Source: Eudromia elegans (Eukaryota; Chordata; Aves; Tinamiformes; Tinamidae). From it: a stretch of DNA of 64,000 nt. The stretch spans positions 7,008,841 to 7,072,840 of the forward strand of contig PTEX01000012.1 in assembly GCA_003342815.1 (NCBI GenBank). Direction: 5' to 3'. Below are positions 25,120 through 37,721 of the stretch, piece after piece (positions within the stretch are counted from its first letter, which is position 1; every line of letters begins with the position of its first letter). Both the position numbers and the translations under genes were made by a program. Under the pieces are notes generated by a model. That model did not search any database. It saw only the letters and a list, made by a program, of their open reading frames with translations, and was not told where the DNA came from.

Positions 25120-25275
25120 AACTTCAGTGGCGTCGATGAGCCCCGGCAAAGCCGTGGAGGCTCCGTGGCAGCTGTGCCGGTGCATCCCGTGCTGGCGTCC
25201 TGGATCAGCTGCCCTGCTGCAGAGCAGCAGCGGGAGGTCCTGGCCGCCCTCCCCGCCGCAGGCCCTTCCAGGACA
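25120..25275. other. CpG-rich patch inside intron 2
   Basis: About a dozen CpGs fall within roughly 150 bp (GGCGTCGATGAG, GCCCCGGC, CTGGCCGCCC, CCCCGCCGC) while the surrounding kilobases hold few. It could be an unmethylated regulatory site, an unrecognised repeat or a remnant of older GC-rich sequence. The high GC also explains the overlapping open frames on both strands. Confidence 0.45.
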
Positions 25276-25733
25276 AAAGCGGCTTTTTGCAATTTTACGC
25301 CTTTCTTGACAGTTTGAAGCAGCTCCTACTGCTGTTTCCTGTAGTTCCCACAGCTCCTTGCTGCTTTTCCTTTTGATCCTTGAAGTAAGAAAAGCGAGTT
25401 TGGCCTCAACTATCTTCCGTGTGAGAGGTATCGATCTCCTGTGGCTAAAATAGCCATAGTTTACTGGAAATATTCTCATGTGGTTGCTTGAATCACTGAA
25501 ACAGATCACATGTGACAGTAACACAGCATCCCGAGGCAAATTTAGCAGAAGTTGTGTTTGTCTGCCCTTTATTTTCTCCTTTAATAATAAGGAACCTTAA
25601 GCTATCTGGCTGAAGTCACTGGCTTAAAATGGATTAAATTTTAATAATGTCTCTTCTGGAATTGCTTCCAAGATCTGCATGACTTTTGTCTCCCTGCTTT
25701 GAGCTCTACAGTAATATTTTGGAATGACTACTC

Positions 25734-25751
25734 AAAAAAAAAAAAAAAAAA
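25734..25751. repeat. Homopolymer A18
   Basis: An A run of 18 is followed by GAAAAAAGGG. It is a simple repeat. Confidence 0.9.
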
Positions 25752-28700
25752 GAAAAAAGGGTCTGAGGAGAAAAGAACCTGTGATTTAGCCAAAAGTTTT
25801 GTTTGCTGCAGAAGCTGCACTCTTCAGCCTTACAAAAGATTTATGCTGCCTGCTAACATTAGGAAGATGTTGTGCTGCTCCATTCTTTTAAGCCCTTGGC
25901 TTCAAGGGGTTCTCTTTGGAGGCACAGGGTGCCCAGGCTCTCAGTGATTTGTACAGTTGGGACCAGCACTGATTTTTACTCTCTGGTTACTTGCCCATTA
26001 CGAGCATCAGGAGTTGTGTGACTTTTTTTCCCCCACCGTGTTGGTGGGGGAAATTGGTGGACTTCCTGCTCACCAGGTTTTGAAATGGGAGTTGTTAACA
26101 CTGATCTAATAGTGTTGCTCCACTGGCTTTTAGTGCTTCCCAAATATTTAATGAGTGAAGAAAAGCACCAAACTTCCCGCATCATTTGCTGAAGGTTGGC
26201 AATTTTCTCGTGTGAAGTATCTTTACTTAAAGAACAGTTAATTTTCATGCTTTTCTGGAGGGATGTTCAGTCTATTAAGTGTTGCATGAGAAGGGGACCT
26301 GGGTACTTATGAGCTTTTAGGGATAGGAAATGCAGGCAGCTTGGGTCTGCCTTCAGCTTTGCAATTCTTCTTGAGCTAAAAAGCCCTTTTCTCATCTATT
26401 TCTGCTTCTCCTGTAAGTCAATTCTTTTGGCATAGATCATAAAATGAAGAAAAACAATGCAAGCCACTATTTATTTTTAGTATTATAGTGAGTTAAATGC
26501 ATTCAGTGTAATTTCCTTCATGTAGATGTATTTCAGGAGTTGTGCATTTCTGTTTAAACCTTCTTTTGGAGCCTTGGCTAAAATACTTGTGTTTATGATC
26601 TTTTATTCATCGAGGATGTGTCCCTTGTCTGTTAAAGGCCAAACCAAGTCCTGCTATTTTATACCTGTGCCTTGCATGCAAACTGATACTTAGTGCTGGC
26701 CTCCTAATTTCCTGTATAGATACCTCAGTGTCCTGATTTGTTGAAGCAGGGCACGTTCATGTCTTCTGTTCTCTCCAGGGAAGGAGCCTGTTGCACTGAA
26801 TAAGATGCTAGATGGTAAATAGCAAGCTGGGCTATCAGCTGCCTGCAGTCAGAGCAACTGCAAATAGCGGCAGAAGAGAGGAAAAATATAAGTCAAAAAA
26901 ATGGGATCAGATCCGTTGCCTGTGTCTGAGGCTTCTGTTCCCAGGAGAGCCTTTCCCCTGCAGCCTGCCTGGCTCCGTGCTGGGATGCTCTCCCAGGGGA
27001 GCAAGCCTGGCGCCGACACGGAGGCTGCCCCATCAGGACCACCCTTCCTTCTGAATTTCCTCCCTTAAGCTCCCTTTTGTTTCAACCATAATGATTTAAT
27101 GATTTTGTGCACGCTTATCCAAGCCAGTTGATTCTAAACATTGACCTATAGAGACAGTTATAATAATACTGAAAATGAGGAAAATCCAAATGTGTCAGAC
27201 TTGCAGAGACCCAGCCAGTTGAGACGGAAGGCAGCAAACCTCTTCAGGCATCTGTAGTACCTGAATGATATTTTGTACATGTGCCTGTATTTCTTTTCCA
27301 GCTGCAGCGTAGGTGAAGTTGGGAGGAAGGGAAGACGTCGGGCTTGCAGCTTGTAGCTCCCTTTATGGGTCAGCTGCTAGGAGGTAAATTTCTAGCCTCA
27401 CTAATCTCAAATGTCCCTTAGGAAAAGAATCCCTGGATGCTGTGTGTCGTCCTCATTAGAAGGAGAGGGGAAAGCAAAATATTTTTTTGTTGCTAAGATT
27501 CTTGGATGCTAATTGAAAATGCATGTGGGGAAAATGATGTTAAAATTGCCCAGAAGCTTTCAGGGGGAGAGAAGAGTGAATTTGTGCACTTTGTGTACTT
27601 AAATGTCAGGTAAAACATATGTACCTTTTTATGATCAAAACTGTAAGACTTGCACTGCCATATACGGTTTACTTCTACAGCTGTAGATTTGACTGAATTA
27701 TGCAAAAGCAGGAGCTTCTGTAACACTTAATCACCAAAATCCCATTTTTTTATCCTTGACAAGAAAATATGGAAATAAATTCCCACAGACATAAACTCTT
27801 CAAAGGGAATGCAAGGGCATATTGGGTTAATAAAGGCAAAGAGGGAGGCAGGGAGAAGAGGGGAGAATTGTATCGAGTCTGTGTAAATCCTTTCTTTTCC
27901 AAGAAAACAGGACTTTGGGGGTTATGAATAAATTTTTTGCATGTTTTAGTCTGCGTGTTTTAAAAGTGTCCTGGGCTGTTGGTACTGCTGTAGAGCACAA
28001 TGGAGCTTGCATCAACAGCCTTATTTATTTTTAAAATACACTTTTAGAGTTCTCTCTCTTACATGGAAACTTTTTTTCCTTAAAAGACATTATTAGAAGT
28101 GGCAAAAGACTACCACAAAATAGCTCTCAAGAATTTTAAGGAAGAAATATTGCCAATTTGTGTGAGTTTAGTTCTTGCTTGTTTGGACTGCTTTACATGA
28201 AACATTTTTGGCTTCTTGTAATTTGAAATCTGGGGAAACTAAATGTTAGCAACTTTTATGAAAGGAGTATTTCTGTTGCCCTCTTTTTTGACATTTAAAC
28301 AATAATATATTTCTACCTCTTCTGACCTGAGCTGTTTGCCAAGAACTTTACTTTTTGTAAGTGATTCTAGCTGAGAAGATGGGTTAAGTATGAAACCAGA
28401 TGTTTTTGATGAAATGCTGTTTATTTACAAGGGAAGTCCCAAGGATCATTTCTTGCAAAACAGAAGTATCAAACTGTGCATATTTATCTCAGTTTTGAGC
28501 TTCTTTCCAGCTCCAGATGGAGCTTTCCAGAGTTCTCTCCCACATTTTCCTCAGAGTTACCTGCATTATGTATATTTTTGCTCTGTTTCCTTTGCACTGA
28601 GGTCTCTGATCTTTTTCTGTAGTCTCTGATGCACACACAGACATGTACGAACTCTCCCTCACATGCAAAATCATTGCAAAAAGAACCCTTCGGTCCATAT

Positions 28701-29018
28701 GTCTTGTGTTCTGTAGTGATATCTTTCCTTGGAAGAAGAAATCACTGTTTTGGTCAAGTTCCGTAAAAGAACTTAGTGTTAAGAAACCATTATCTCAGTT
28801 TGGGTCTGTTCTGTATTTGCACAGTCATGATAATGTTATAATGTATAAATATCCATGCTGGTTTGCTCAAGGGGCTGTGGTGCAGACTGCAAATACAGGT
28901 CTAAGAGTGAGGTAAGTAGGCGGATTCCTTGGCTGTGTTTTTGTTTCCTGGTTGCTAGTAGTATATGGAATTTAAAGCTAGGCAAAAATAGGTTTATGCA
29001 CTGCTCGTGTTTCGACCC

Positions 29019-29034
29019 GAGTGCATGAGCACTC
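29019..29034. repeat. Short hairpin beside a GTTTCGACCC motif
   Basis: GAGTGC and GCACTC flank ATGA, directly after GTGTTTCGACCC and before TTCTTATCAGG. The arrangement resembles terminal or core motifs of old non-autonomous repeats, but I cannot name a family. Confidence 0.4.
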
Positions 29035-31570
29035 TTCTTATCAGGAAACCCTCTAGTCAAACTGACTTAGCCAGGACAACATCTCCGGAATTCTAAAATT
29101 GGAAGAAGGGGTTAAGAAGCAGGAGGTAATCATTAATTTTTGCCTTCTGTTTTGTAATCCAGTAGTCTAGGCATTTTCAAAATTTCATCCCCAATCCTGA
29201 AGTCCTCAAGCTGGAGGGAGGGGGATCCCTTACCTGATTTTACCTTGCTGTCAGACAAAACTACGATTTGACTGCAGTTGTTTCAGATTAGTTGCAGTTC
29301 AACATTAAGTTTTGTATGGAAACCAAATTCAAATAAATGTTTTTTTTCTTCTCTCAAGTCATCTATGAAATCATTTATGTTCACAATTCAGTTATTGCTT
29401 TGGCAGCTCAATCTTGATATGTTTTGAAGATGTTTAATCTCTGAGTGCTATGTTCCTGCTAAATCCCTCATTTTTCAGATTAGAAAAGGGTTTTCACATC
29501 ATCATAGATAGATCATAATCGTTATGACATGATGTTAGAACTAGACCTTCGCAAATAGTTATTTCTACTTTGAAATTGCCCTGCTCATCGTGAGGTGTGT
29601 TGTTAGCAGTCTGTGATGGTCTAGTAGCAGGAAGGTTGATGTGTCCTTGCTGTCTCAAGTAAGTCTGCAAGGCTCTGCCATACCCAGCAGGATCCTCTCT
29701 GCTCTGATGGTTTGATAATACCCCCGCCATCAGGTGAAATAATGAAGATGCAGGTGCCACTATAGCCTCTTCACTGAAAGGGCTGTGATTTAGCAGATTA
29801 ATCAATGAGGACAGTGTTCTTTGACACAGCTCTTAATACTCAACGTTCTTAACTTCAGGTCTCTGCCAGTCCCAAACAAAGCTTTTCTTCCACTCTCTTC
29901 TATGTATTTGAAGTAAATAATTTTTCTGCCTCCCTAACTCTTCAGACTAATTTCCTCTAGGGAAGAAAAAGAGAAATGAGGAATTATGACCCCCTCAAAA
30001 AAGTGAAGAATCCCTTTATATTGTATGAAAAGCTGAGTGTATGATATGGAAGCTAAAACTTGGGAGCCTATCCAAACCAACCATTGCTATATTAATCAAC
30101 AGAGCTGCACTTATCAGCCGGAGGCTGCAGAACTTGTCCCCTCTCCTTACCACATGCAGCCTTTGTGTGTTTTCTTGTAAGTTTTGGCAGACTAAGGAAA
30201 ACAGAAATTTTCTGAAATCTTATTTGATATGTGACCTTGCGTTCTGTGGCACTTGGTGGTTAGCAACCAACATACTGCCTCACTGGGATAATAAATTCTT
30301 GTTTTAATACAGTTATTTGTTTTACTTATAGTGCAGCAGACAGCTTCGAGCCCTCGGGGAGAGCTTTCTAAGTCCGTCTGTCTGTCAGACAGTCTGCTTT
30401 GCTACTTCATCCTCTGGGCTTGGTTACAATATTTTGATTAAATGTTACATTACTGTGATACACAAGCCATTTGAAATGTTCAGATTTGGTTAAAAAAGGC
30501 ATAGTTTAAAAATAAAATATGTGTGAAAGTTCGTTGCAGGATTAACCTTTTTGTGTGTCCCCAAGCCATCCTGCTCTGTATCAGCCGACTTCTCCTCCCA
30601 AACCTGTTTACTTGAGGATGTGCAGCAAAATAGCTCGTAAATTTGGGCCTGTCAAAGTCCTGAAAGTGCTTTCTAAAATAACACATATTTGCATCTGGAA
30701 TCATAACATAGCTTAAGCTCTTCTTGAATCCTTCCAGGAAACTCAATTTCCTGTACGTTAAAGAAAATATGGAGATTGTGTTTTCCATTATTTCTTCCGT
30801 TGATAATACTGATGGCAGTGGCCGGTACCAGTACTGTGGGTTTAACAGAAGCTGCTGTTACTGTATGGCTCAGGTCAATATGGGGGCAACACAATCTATA
30901 TGCAGTAGATAGTGACGTCTTCCAGTCTGTGAGGATAATTTGAATTTTGATGGGACTGATGCCAAGCTTTACCCACCCCCCACTACCTCTTTTTGGGTTG
31001 AACAAAAATGTGCACCAGATTACATGAGTTCTTACTGTGTGTTGCAAATCTTGCCTACCTTTTCATCACTATTTGGCTGTGTTTTCCTGATGTGTAGGTC
31101 AACAGTAATTGGGACTGAGTGGGGAGTAACTAGAGAAAGGTGAAAGTGACTTAAAAATCCAGAAGGGTGATAAAACGAGGTTTCAGCTTGTTTTCTGAGA
31201 CGATAATGTGTGGTTTTCCAAATCCATCTGCACCAAAGTTCTCCTCATACTAAAAAAATTAAAAGAAAAAAATAGTCATCTATAGGAGATATAGGACAAA
31301 TAAAAAATCTGGATATGTACTACTACAAAGAGGAAATGTTGATGAAATTATCACTTCCACTATACTTTGGTAAATCAGCCTCTGGACACCAAGAATTTAC
31401 TGTCTGAAGTCAATGAGGCAGTAAACTTTAAAGGAATAATAATGTTTATACTAGATGACATTTTTTTTTTCCAAACCTGGGAGTGGAATGTTTGCATTAC
31501 ATATGCCTTAATCTGGGAGCAGCTAGATTAATTTTTTAAGGGTTTTACTTTTTCTTGGGTTGAGTGCGTA

Positions 31571-31766
31571 TTTTTTCTTTCCCCTCTCTTAAAAGCTGTG
31601 ATATCTCCAAAAGCAAGCAAAGAAAATTACTTGGATGAGGATGGTATTAAAATGCTTGATGTAATGCCAAAATGCATACCGCTGGATCACTGCTCATCTG
31701 CCTTAACATACGTGGATGTCCTTGACAGGCAGTTGGGGTTTGATATGTTGCAGAGGACAGTACAAG
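31571..31766 (+). other. Possible cryptic exon with strong acceptor-like tract
   Basis: Twenty consecutive pyrimidines (31571-31590) lead to AAAAG, giving an AG at 31594-31595. A CAAG|GTCTTT donor-like site follows at 31767. The interval 31596-31766 is 171 bp. One frame is open across it and resembles no domain known to me. Read in the frame dictated by the phase-0 TMTC2 intron it meets TGA at the second codon, so inclusion would truncate TMTC2. The donor is weak, and a decoy site is as likely as a real exon. Confidence 0.2.
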
Positions 31767-33833
31767 GTCTTTGTGGGGCTGCTTAGATATGATAGAGAAG
31801 ATTATGTGAGTGATTGGAAATCCCAGGGTCATGAGGCAGGGTCTTGTGCCTGAGTGAAAAGATATTTTCTTGTGAAGTTAAGAAAAATAATACTGCTTTT
31901 ATAGAAGGGAAATAAAGGATACATGGATAGATAAGGCCTTTGGAAGGAACCTCAGAGCAAAGAAAAGCAGAATGATTTAATGGTTTCCAAAGAATTCATC
32001 AAGTGAGAAGCACTCTTTACAGAAAAAGAGAAAAAATTAGTTAGAGAGTAACTAACTTTTCACTCAGAGATTGAAATGGATGACTGGGAAAAAAAGAGAG
32101 AGAGGAAGGATGCAGACTTAGAATAATAAGAACATAATAAAAATAGACTAATAAGAATAGACAACTTGAGCAACTGGGTCAAAGACCACCATACTTCAGT
32201 TTAATTCTAGTTTTTATTTAGAAAGACTGTAAAGCAGAATGAGAGGGTGAAGACAGTCTTTTGGAATGTCATAAGAAATACCTGAATTTGGAATACTGCT
32301 CAGTGTTGAGTTCAGAATATTTACTTGCAGCTCAGATTTTACTGCGTTAATACTGCAGTGAGTAAAGGGCATACACGCAGGGAGGAATGTGCGTGCATCT
32401 GTATTTTGATATGAATTTATTCAGTAGGCAGCCCAGACACTCTGCTGCTAGTGAACTTTTGAAAGGATGGTGATTCATCTTGCCTGGAAATTCTGAATTT
32501 TTTAACTAAGAATGATTGAGTTAAATACATCAAAATGCTGCTTTTTTCAGTAGTTTTCAAAATAGTCTGAATTTGAGCTCCTACACTTAATATATTTCTT
32601 AGCATCTTAGTTTTTCTCCAAAATTAATTCACAGGGGTTTTGTTAAAGATTTTACTGCTTGGATGAAAACCTGGCCAGCTGACAGGTAAACCGGAAGAAT
32701 AAATGACTTTTATAATTTAAGTCACAAGTGGCTGGGATCTCAGCGGCTTACATCTGGATCTGTACTGCTTCATGCTTCTGTAAATGTTTTTGAGAGTCTG
32801 TTGAAACACCCTAATGAAATTTGTAGAGGATTTTGAAAGTAAAGGCCTGGAGTGTACCTACACATGAGAAGAGATAATGCAAGTGGAAGTGCTCAAACTA
32901 ACAAAGATAATCTTTGGAGGTCATTTGAAACATGTGAAGATGACTGAGAAATATCTAGCTAGTATCCTGTTGTCCTTTTATTACAACTGAGGATCTGAAA
33001 ATGAGTGATTTTTTTTGGTTTTGGCCTACTAAACTCAACCCCCTGTGCCTCTTCATACCTTGCCCATCTGCTCCACGTTGGAGGTTGCCAAGCATTTCCC
33101 TATTAGCCTCTCGGTTGTGCACCGGTATTTGCTTGGAACTGGAGCTAAAACCTAATGGTGTGAAATTTCGAAGTGGCTTTAAGAGATTAGAGTGGATTTG
33201 TTTGGGAGAAATGATAATTTAAAACTTGATGATCACAGATCTTCCTTCAGGTAAAAGAATTAATCACCATACCTAAAGTGGGAGACCTAGCTGGGGAGCC
33301 TTGCCCTTCCTATTTTAAGTGGATTTTCCACTCAACACTTTAATATTGCTGCCTTACACTATTAAGCAAACATTGCTTTTTTTTTTTTTTTGTGCCCTCC
33401 CTATTTCTTTTTTTAATTTTTTAAACTTTTTTTTTTTTTTTAAGAATACCATTGAGATTAATTTAGAGATGGTCTAGATTCCTGTAATTTTACTGTAGTT
33501 TGCAAGGAGTTATGTAGCTATTTAGGAACTACTGCCTAAATGGATCAGAAGTGTGAATAAGAAAAGTTGTTTGGAAAAAAAATCATCTATGAAATACAGT
33601 ATGTGGTGCTGTGTAAAAAAATCATGGGTGGGTGTTATAAACATACAAACCAGATGTTAGGTTTAATAAGAGGGATAATCTGAAGAAGCTAATTATGACC
33701 TAGTGTCCCAATGTCTTTCTAAGGCTGATGAGGGTCAGGGAATTCAGCCCAAATGTCTGTGCCAGAGTAGGAGAGAGCCCACCAACTAACATAGAATCTA
33801 TAGGCTAAGGCATTCTGCCGTAAGGCAAAAAAT

Positions 33834-33881
33834 GTAGTGATGATCTTAAAGGTCTTTTCCAACCATAATAATTCTGTGACT
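33834..33881 (+). mobile_element. CR1 LINE, minimal 3' tail
   Basis: GTGATGATCTTAAAGGTC followed by TTTTCCAACCATAATAATTC and TGTGAC matches the extreme 3' end of CR1. Only about 45 bp remain, and no upstream CR1 sequence is recognised. Confidence 0.85.
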
Positions 33882-36800
33882 CCTTGCTGGATCACTTTTT
33901 TGATATATGCAAGCCAAATAATTTCAGAACAGATCTCCTTGTAGTTATGAAGAAAACGGAAACAAAAGCCCAGAGCAGCAAAAACTCTCAAGGGCTAGAT
34001 GCTTTGATTATTTATTTATTAATGTAGAAGGACAGTAAATAAAAGTCTGTGTGACCAGTCTAATGATGGAGTTCACTATTAACGTACAAATAAATAATAA
34101 TAAATAAAATAAATGAAGGATTCTTTTTTTCATGCCCTCCAGCAAAGAATGAGCCTCTGAGTTCTTTTTTTCTTCAGAGTGTGTTCTCTGATGTTTTCAG
34201 GCCTTATTTTCCCCTTGATATTTTCTCAAAAGCAACATGCATTGTAGAAATGTAAATTTTAAGAACAGAGAGGAGGAAAAACAAGCTGACTGCATAAGCT
34301 GATTGTTAAAAGACCAGTTAATCAATATTATTGTAAGCACATGGCGGATCTCTACAAGACTTGGGTAAAATTCTGGCTTCTGCAGAATCGCCCTTTGCTT
34401 TAGAAGAGTGATGATGTATGCACCACATCTAGGTGCAGGATATTTGCGTGTACAAAGAAGAAAACTTTGCCTTAGAAGGTTTCCTTTTGGAAAAAGAAGA
34501 AAAAGAAAAAAGAAAGAAACAAAAAGAAAAAAAAAAAACCTAAAACTGATTCTAGTTGCTCTCCTGTGAGCTCTACAGTATCCCAAAAATTCATTTAAAG
34601 TAACAAAATTGTTTGGTACTGCTTTCATATAACTTATATCCTAAAGGTGAAAATTTTAAAGTGCGACATAAATATATAGCCTTTAATATTCCAACAAGGA
34701 AATAAAGTAGTTAAATATGTTCAAAACTGTCTACGCCTCTCTGAGCAGGTTGAACAGCTGCTCTCTTAGGGAGCCTGAGGGTGCTCTGTGTGTTCTATTG
34801 CCTGCTCTGCCAGCCCAGGAGAGAGAGGATTGCGATGAGGAAGGATTTTAAAATTCATTTGATCAATCTTAATTTTTATTGTCACTTACATTTATAGTTA
34901 AACGTTAAACAGCGACTGATTAGAAAGCCTAGATATCTGAGTGGCATCAGTTTTTTAGAGTGTCTGAGGTGAACTGATGAGTTTACAGCATATTTTACCA
35001 TTTTGCTGTGTGTCTCTGGAAAAAGTCTTCCTCTCAGAAGGTTTTGTTGTCATGTCCCTCCCCTGAGAAGTAAATCCTCATAAAAACACATGTGAATTCC
35101 TCATTTTCTCCACCCATCAAATCAAAAAGGGAAATTATCACTCCTCCAAATTAGGAATCGATCTTTTGCTGAAAGACGAAGCCCTCTTGCTGGCTGTTCC
35201 CAGAGCTGCTTGCACGACGCCACGCAGCGCCAAAGGTGTCGGTCGGTCTGAAGGTGGCAGCGCTAACGAGAGCTGATCAGTGGGTGTATTTATGGAGGAG
35301 CCCACAGCCCCCCAGGTGCTTTTCAGTTATTAAGAGCCAATAAAGCTGGTCGAGATCCCCATCGCTAAAATGGCCTAGCCAAAAGCCAGTGCAAAGAGAT
35401 GTGTCACAAGCTGACTGTCTTCACTATTGCATCCAGTGCTATTTTTGCTGGTCAGTGCTTATGTCTGCCAGTGCAACTGGGTTCCTTCTTGTTCTCTTTT
35501 ATGCTCTCTGTAGGATTATATTTCAGGACTCTTCCTGGTCATCCCAGAGCCTCAGCACAGGCCACTTGAGTGTCAGCTTCTGCCAAACCCCCGCCCTAAC
35601 AAAATACCACTGGTGATATTTCCCTCCATGTATCTTCCGAAAGCAGCCACAACAAGCAGCTGCAACTTCCAGATTTACCTCTAGAATTTATAACCCTGCT
35701 ATAAAAATCGTCTGGATTGAAATTTAGCACAGAGCGCAGTTCTTCAGAAAGTAACAAAAACAATGAGATGTCCTTAAATTATAGGTGAAAAATGAGAAAG
35801 CTTTAGCTCACAAAACATATTAGCAGGTTAGTAGTCCTTTGGGATGTGTGGTGGCAGGAACTGAAGGTGTTGTAGAGGTTTTTTTGGCAGGGAGGATCAC
35901 CAGTTCTGTTTCTGTCCACCTTTCCTCCCTGATGCTCATTCCATTAGTGTCCATCAGATAGGAGGGTAGCTGGCAGAGGAACAGTGACCTCAGAGATCTA
36001 GTTCTTACAGGAGTAGTTCCCACTGAAATAAAAATTGGAAGAGACATCAAATGGATGCCTGTATAGAAAAATAACTTGGAAAAATAACAGGCACAAGTTG
36101 CTCCTGAATGTGTGTGCATGAGGGGTGCATGCGTGGGAGACCAGTCCTCCTTGGATCGAAGCTCATCACCCTGCCTGTAGATGGCTGAAAACCTGTCCTT
36201 GCCTTTTCCTGCTCGGGCTGCAGGAAATACACACGCTTTGAACTTTTATATAATATTCATATAGCTTGCTATATCCCCCCCAAGTGATATCAGACAGAAT
36301 TAGGAAGGCTTTCTGGAGGAAGCAATTTCAATTCTACACAAAACGTTTTCCTTCCATCTTCGTCACTAATATTGGATCTGCTTTCTCATATGGCACAGTA
36401 TCTGCTGATCTGAAAACATTTTCTTGTGCAAAATTTTTAGCAGCAAATAATAAAATGGCTTTTCTCAGCAGATGAGTTTTTAATCTAATTTATTTTTTAG
36501 GACACACTGGACAAGAGTTGCTGTCACTTTAGTCCTTTGCTTTTACCTGTCTGCTGTGACCTCTATGATGTTACATTCCCCTTCCAGAGAATAGGGAACA
36601 CTTTCTAAAACGAGAAAATCTTTCTCTAAATGATTTGAAGTTTACTAGTTCTCATCTAACAAGTGTCTTTTTCTAAAAAACAAACAAATCTTTCAAAGTA
36701 CTATAATATTTTTTGTGCTCTATTCTCAGATGAAAAAAAAATCCTTAAATTTCAGTAATGTTTATAAAAAGCCCCTGGAACACTCATCTGTGGAATCTTA

Positions 36801-37678
36801 AATCTGTAAGACAAATAAATTCCGATCTGCTTTATGCCAGTATCTATGTTGACAATTTTTTTTTTTCAGAATATGTGTTATATAAAAAAAAGTATGATCG
36901 ATTCTGTCGATTCTGTTTCTTGCATTGATTTTTGCATTTAAGACAAGTGATTTCCTATGATGAAAAAAGTAGGCTAATGAAGCATGATTTTGAAAGAACT
37001 TGAGAAGAAGCGTCATCAGCCTGTTTTGCACTTTTCTTTCCCTGGTACCTTGGTTTATTTTTTTTATTTTTTTTTCCTCCCATTAGCAATACTCTGTTTG
37101 TTTCAGGAAATATGAATTGAGTCCTTTTATAAAGTTTCTAAGAGGCCAGCAAATTTAGAAGAAAGTTTTTGTGTGTGTGATTCTTTAATGAGAATCTTTC
37201 TAAATAAGTTGTAATAAAAAAAAAAAAACAATATAAGGAATATATGCAGTCTCTATAATGCTGAAGATTAATCTGTGTGAAGGATGGGTCTGGCTGGTGT
37301 TAAAAGCATTTCAGAATATGCTCAATTTGTCTAGAGGCAAAATGTTTTTTATCTCCTGAACTTAACTCCATCAGTGGATGTTTAGTAACTTTTCCCACCT
37401 CCTTTTTTAACAGACTAAATTAAGCTTCCACTGCTCCATAAGAGTGTCAGTTAAACTAAGTGAGAGATCGCCCCCCTGTTTTATGGGAATTAATGTTATT
37501 GGAATCTCATCAGTTCTGTCAAGATGTGTGATTTACTGGATGTAGCTGTGAAGATAGCATTGTAAAGATTGGGAATACTTTTGTATTTAGAGAAAAGTTG
37601 TAGACAAAAGTTGTGATTTGCATATAGATCTCCTAATTTACTGAGGAGACAGCTATACTATTAAATCTTTTTTTTTCC

Positions 37679-37721
37679 TTTTTTTTTTTTTTTTTTTTTN
37701 TTTTTTTTTTTTTTTTTTTTT
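37679..37721. repeat. Poly(T) tract with an unresolved base
   Basis: About 43 T with a single N at 37700 mark a place where the assembly could not settle the homopolymer length or a base. It is followed by CTTTTTCCTTCTC. It might be the reverse-strand tail of a retroposed sequence extending rightwards, but that sequence is not recognised. Confidence 0.9.

Larger units (their letters stand above)
19083..31500 (+). other. TMTC2: Intron 2 of TMTC2, 5' third
   Basis: No gene is recognised. It contains a CAG-rich patch near 19468-19487, an 11-bp tandem duplication (TTTCATAGAGG) at 19539-19560, A19 at 20124-20142, a possible conserved element at 23930-24200, a CpG-rich patch at 25120-25275, A18 at 25734-25751 and a small hairpin at 29019-29034. 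Open frames of 124-172 codons on the minus strand (21872-22285, 25021-25539, 30673-31047) show no known domain. Confidence 0.7.
31501..37678 (+). other. TMTC2: Intron 2 of TMTC2, middle part A
   Basis: No gene is recognised. It holds a possible cryptic exon at 31596-31766, a CR1 tail at 33834-33881, T-rich runs near 33377-33391 and 33427-33441, and an A-rich purine stretch at about 34490-34540. A 143-codon minus-strand frame at 34197-34628 encodes low-complexity Phe-rich residues over that tract and is not a gene. Confidence 0.7.

Noticed and set aside
34197-34628. 143-codon minus-strand frame
   Set aside because: A central run of Phe comes from an A/G-rich purine tract, and the rest has no recognisable features.
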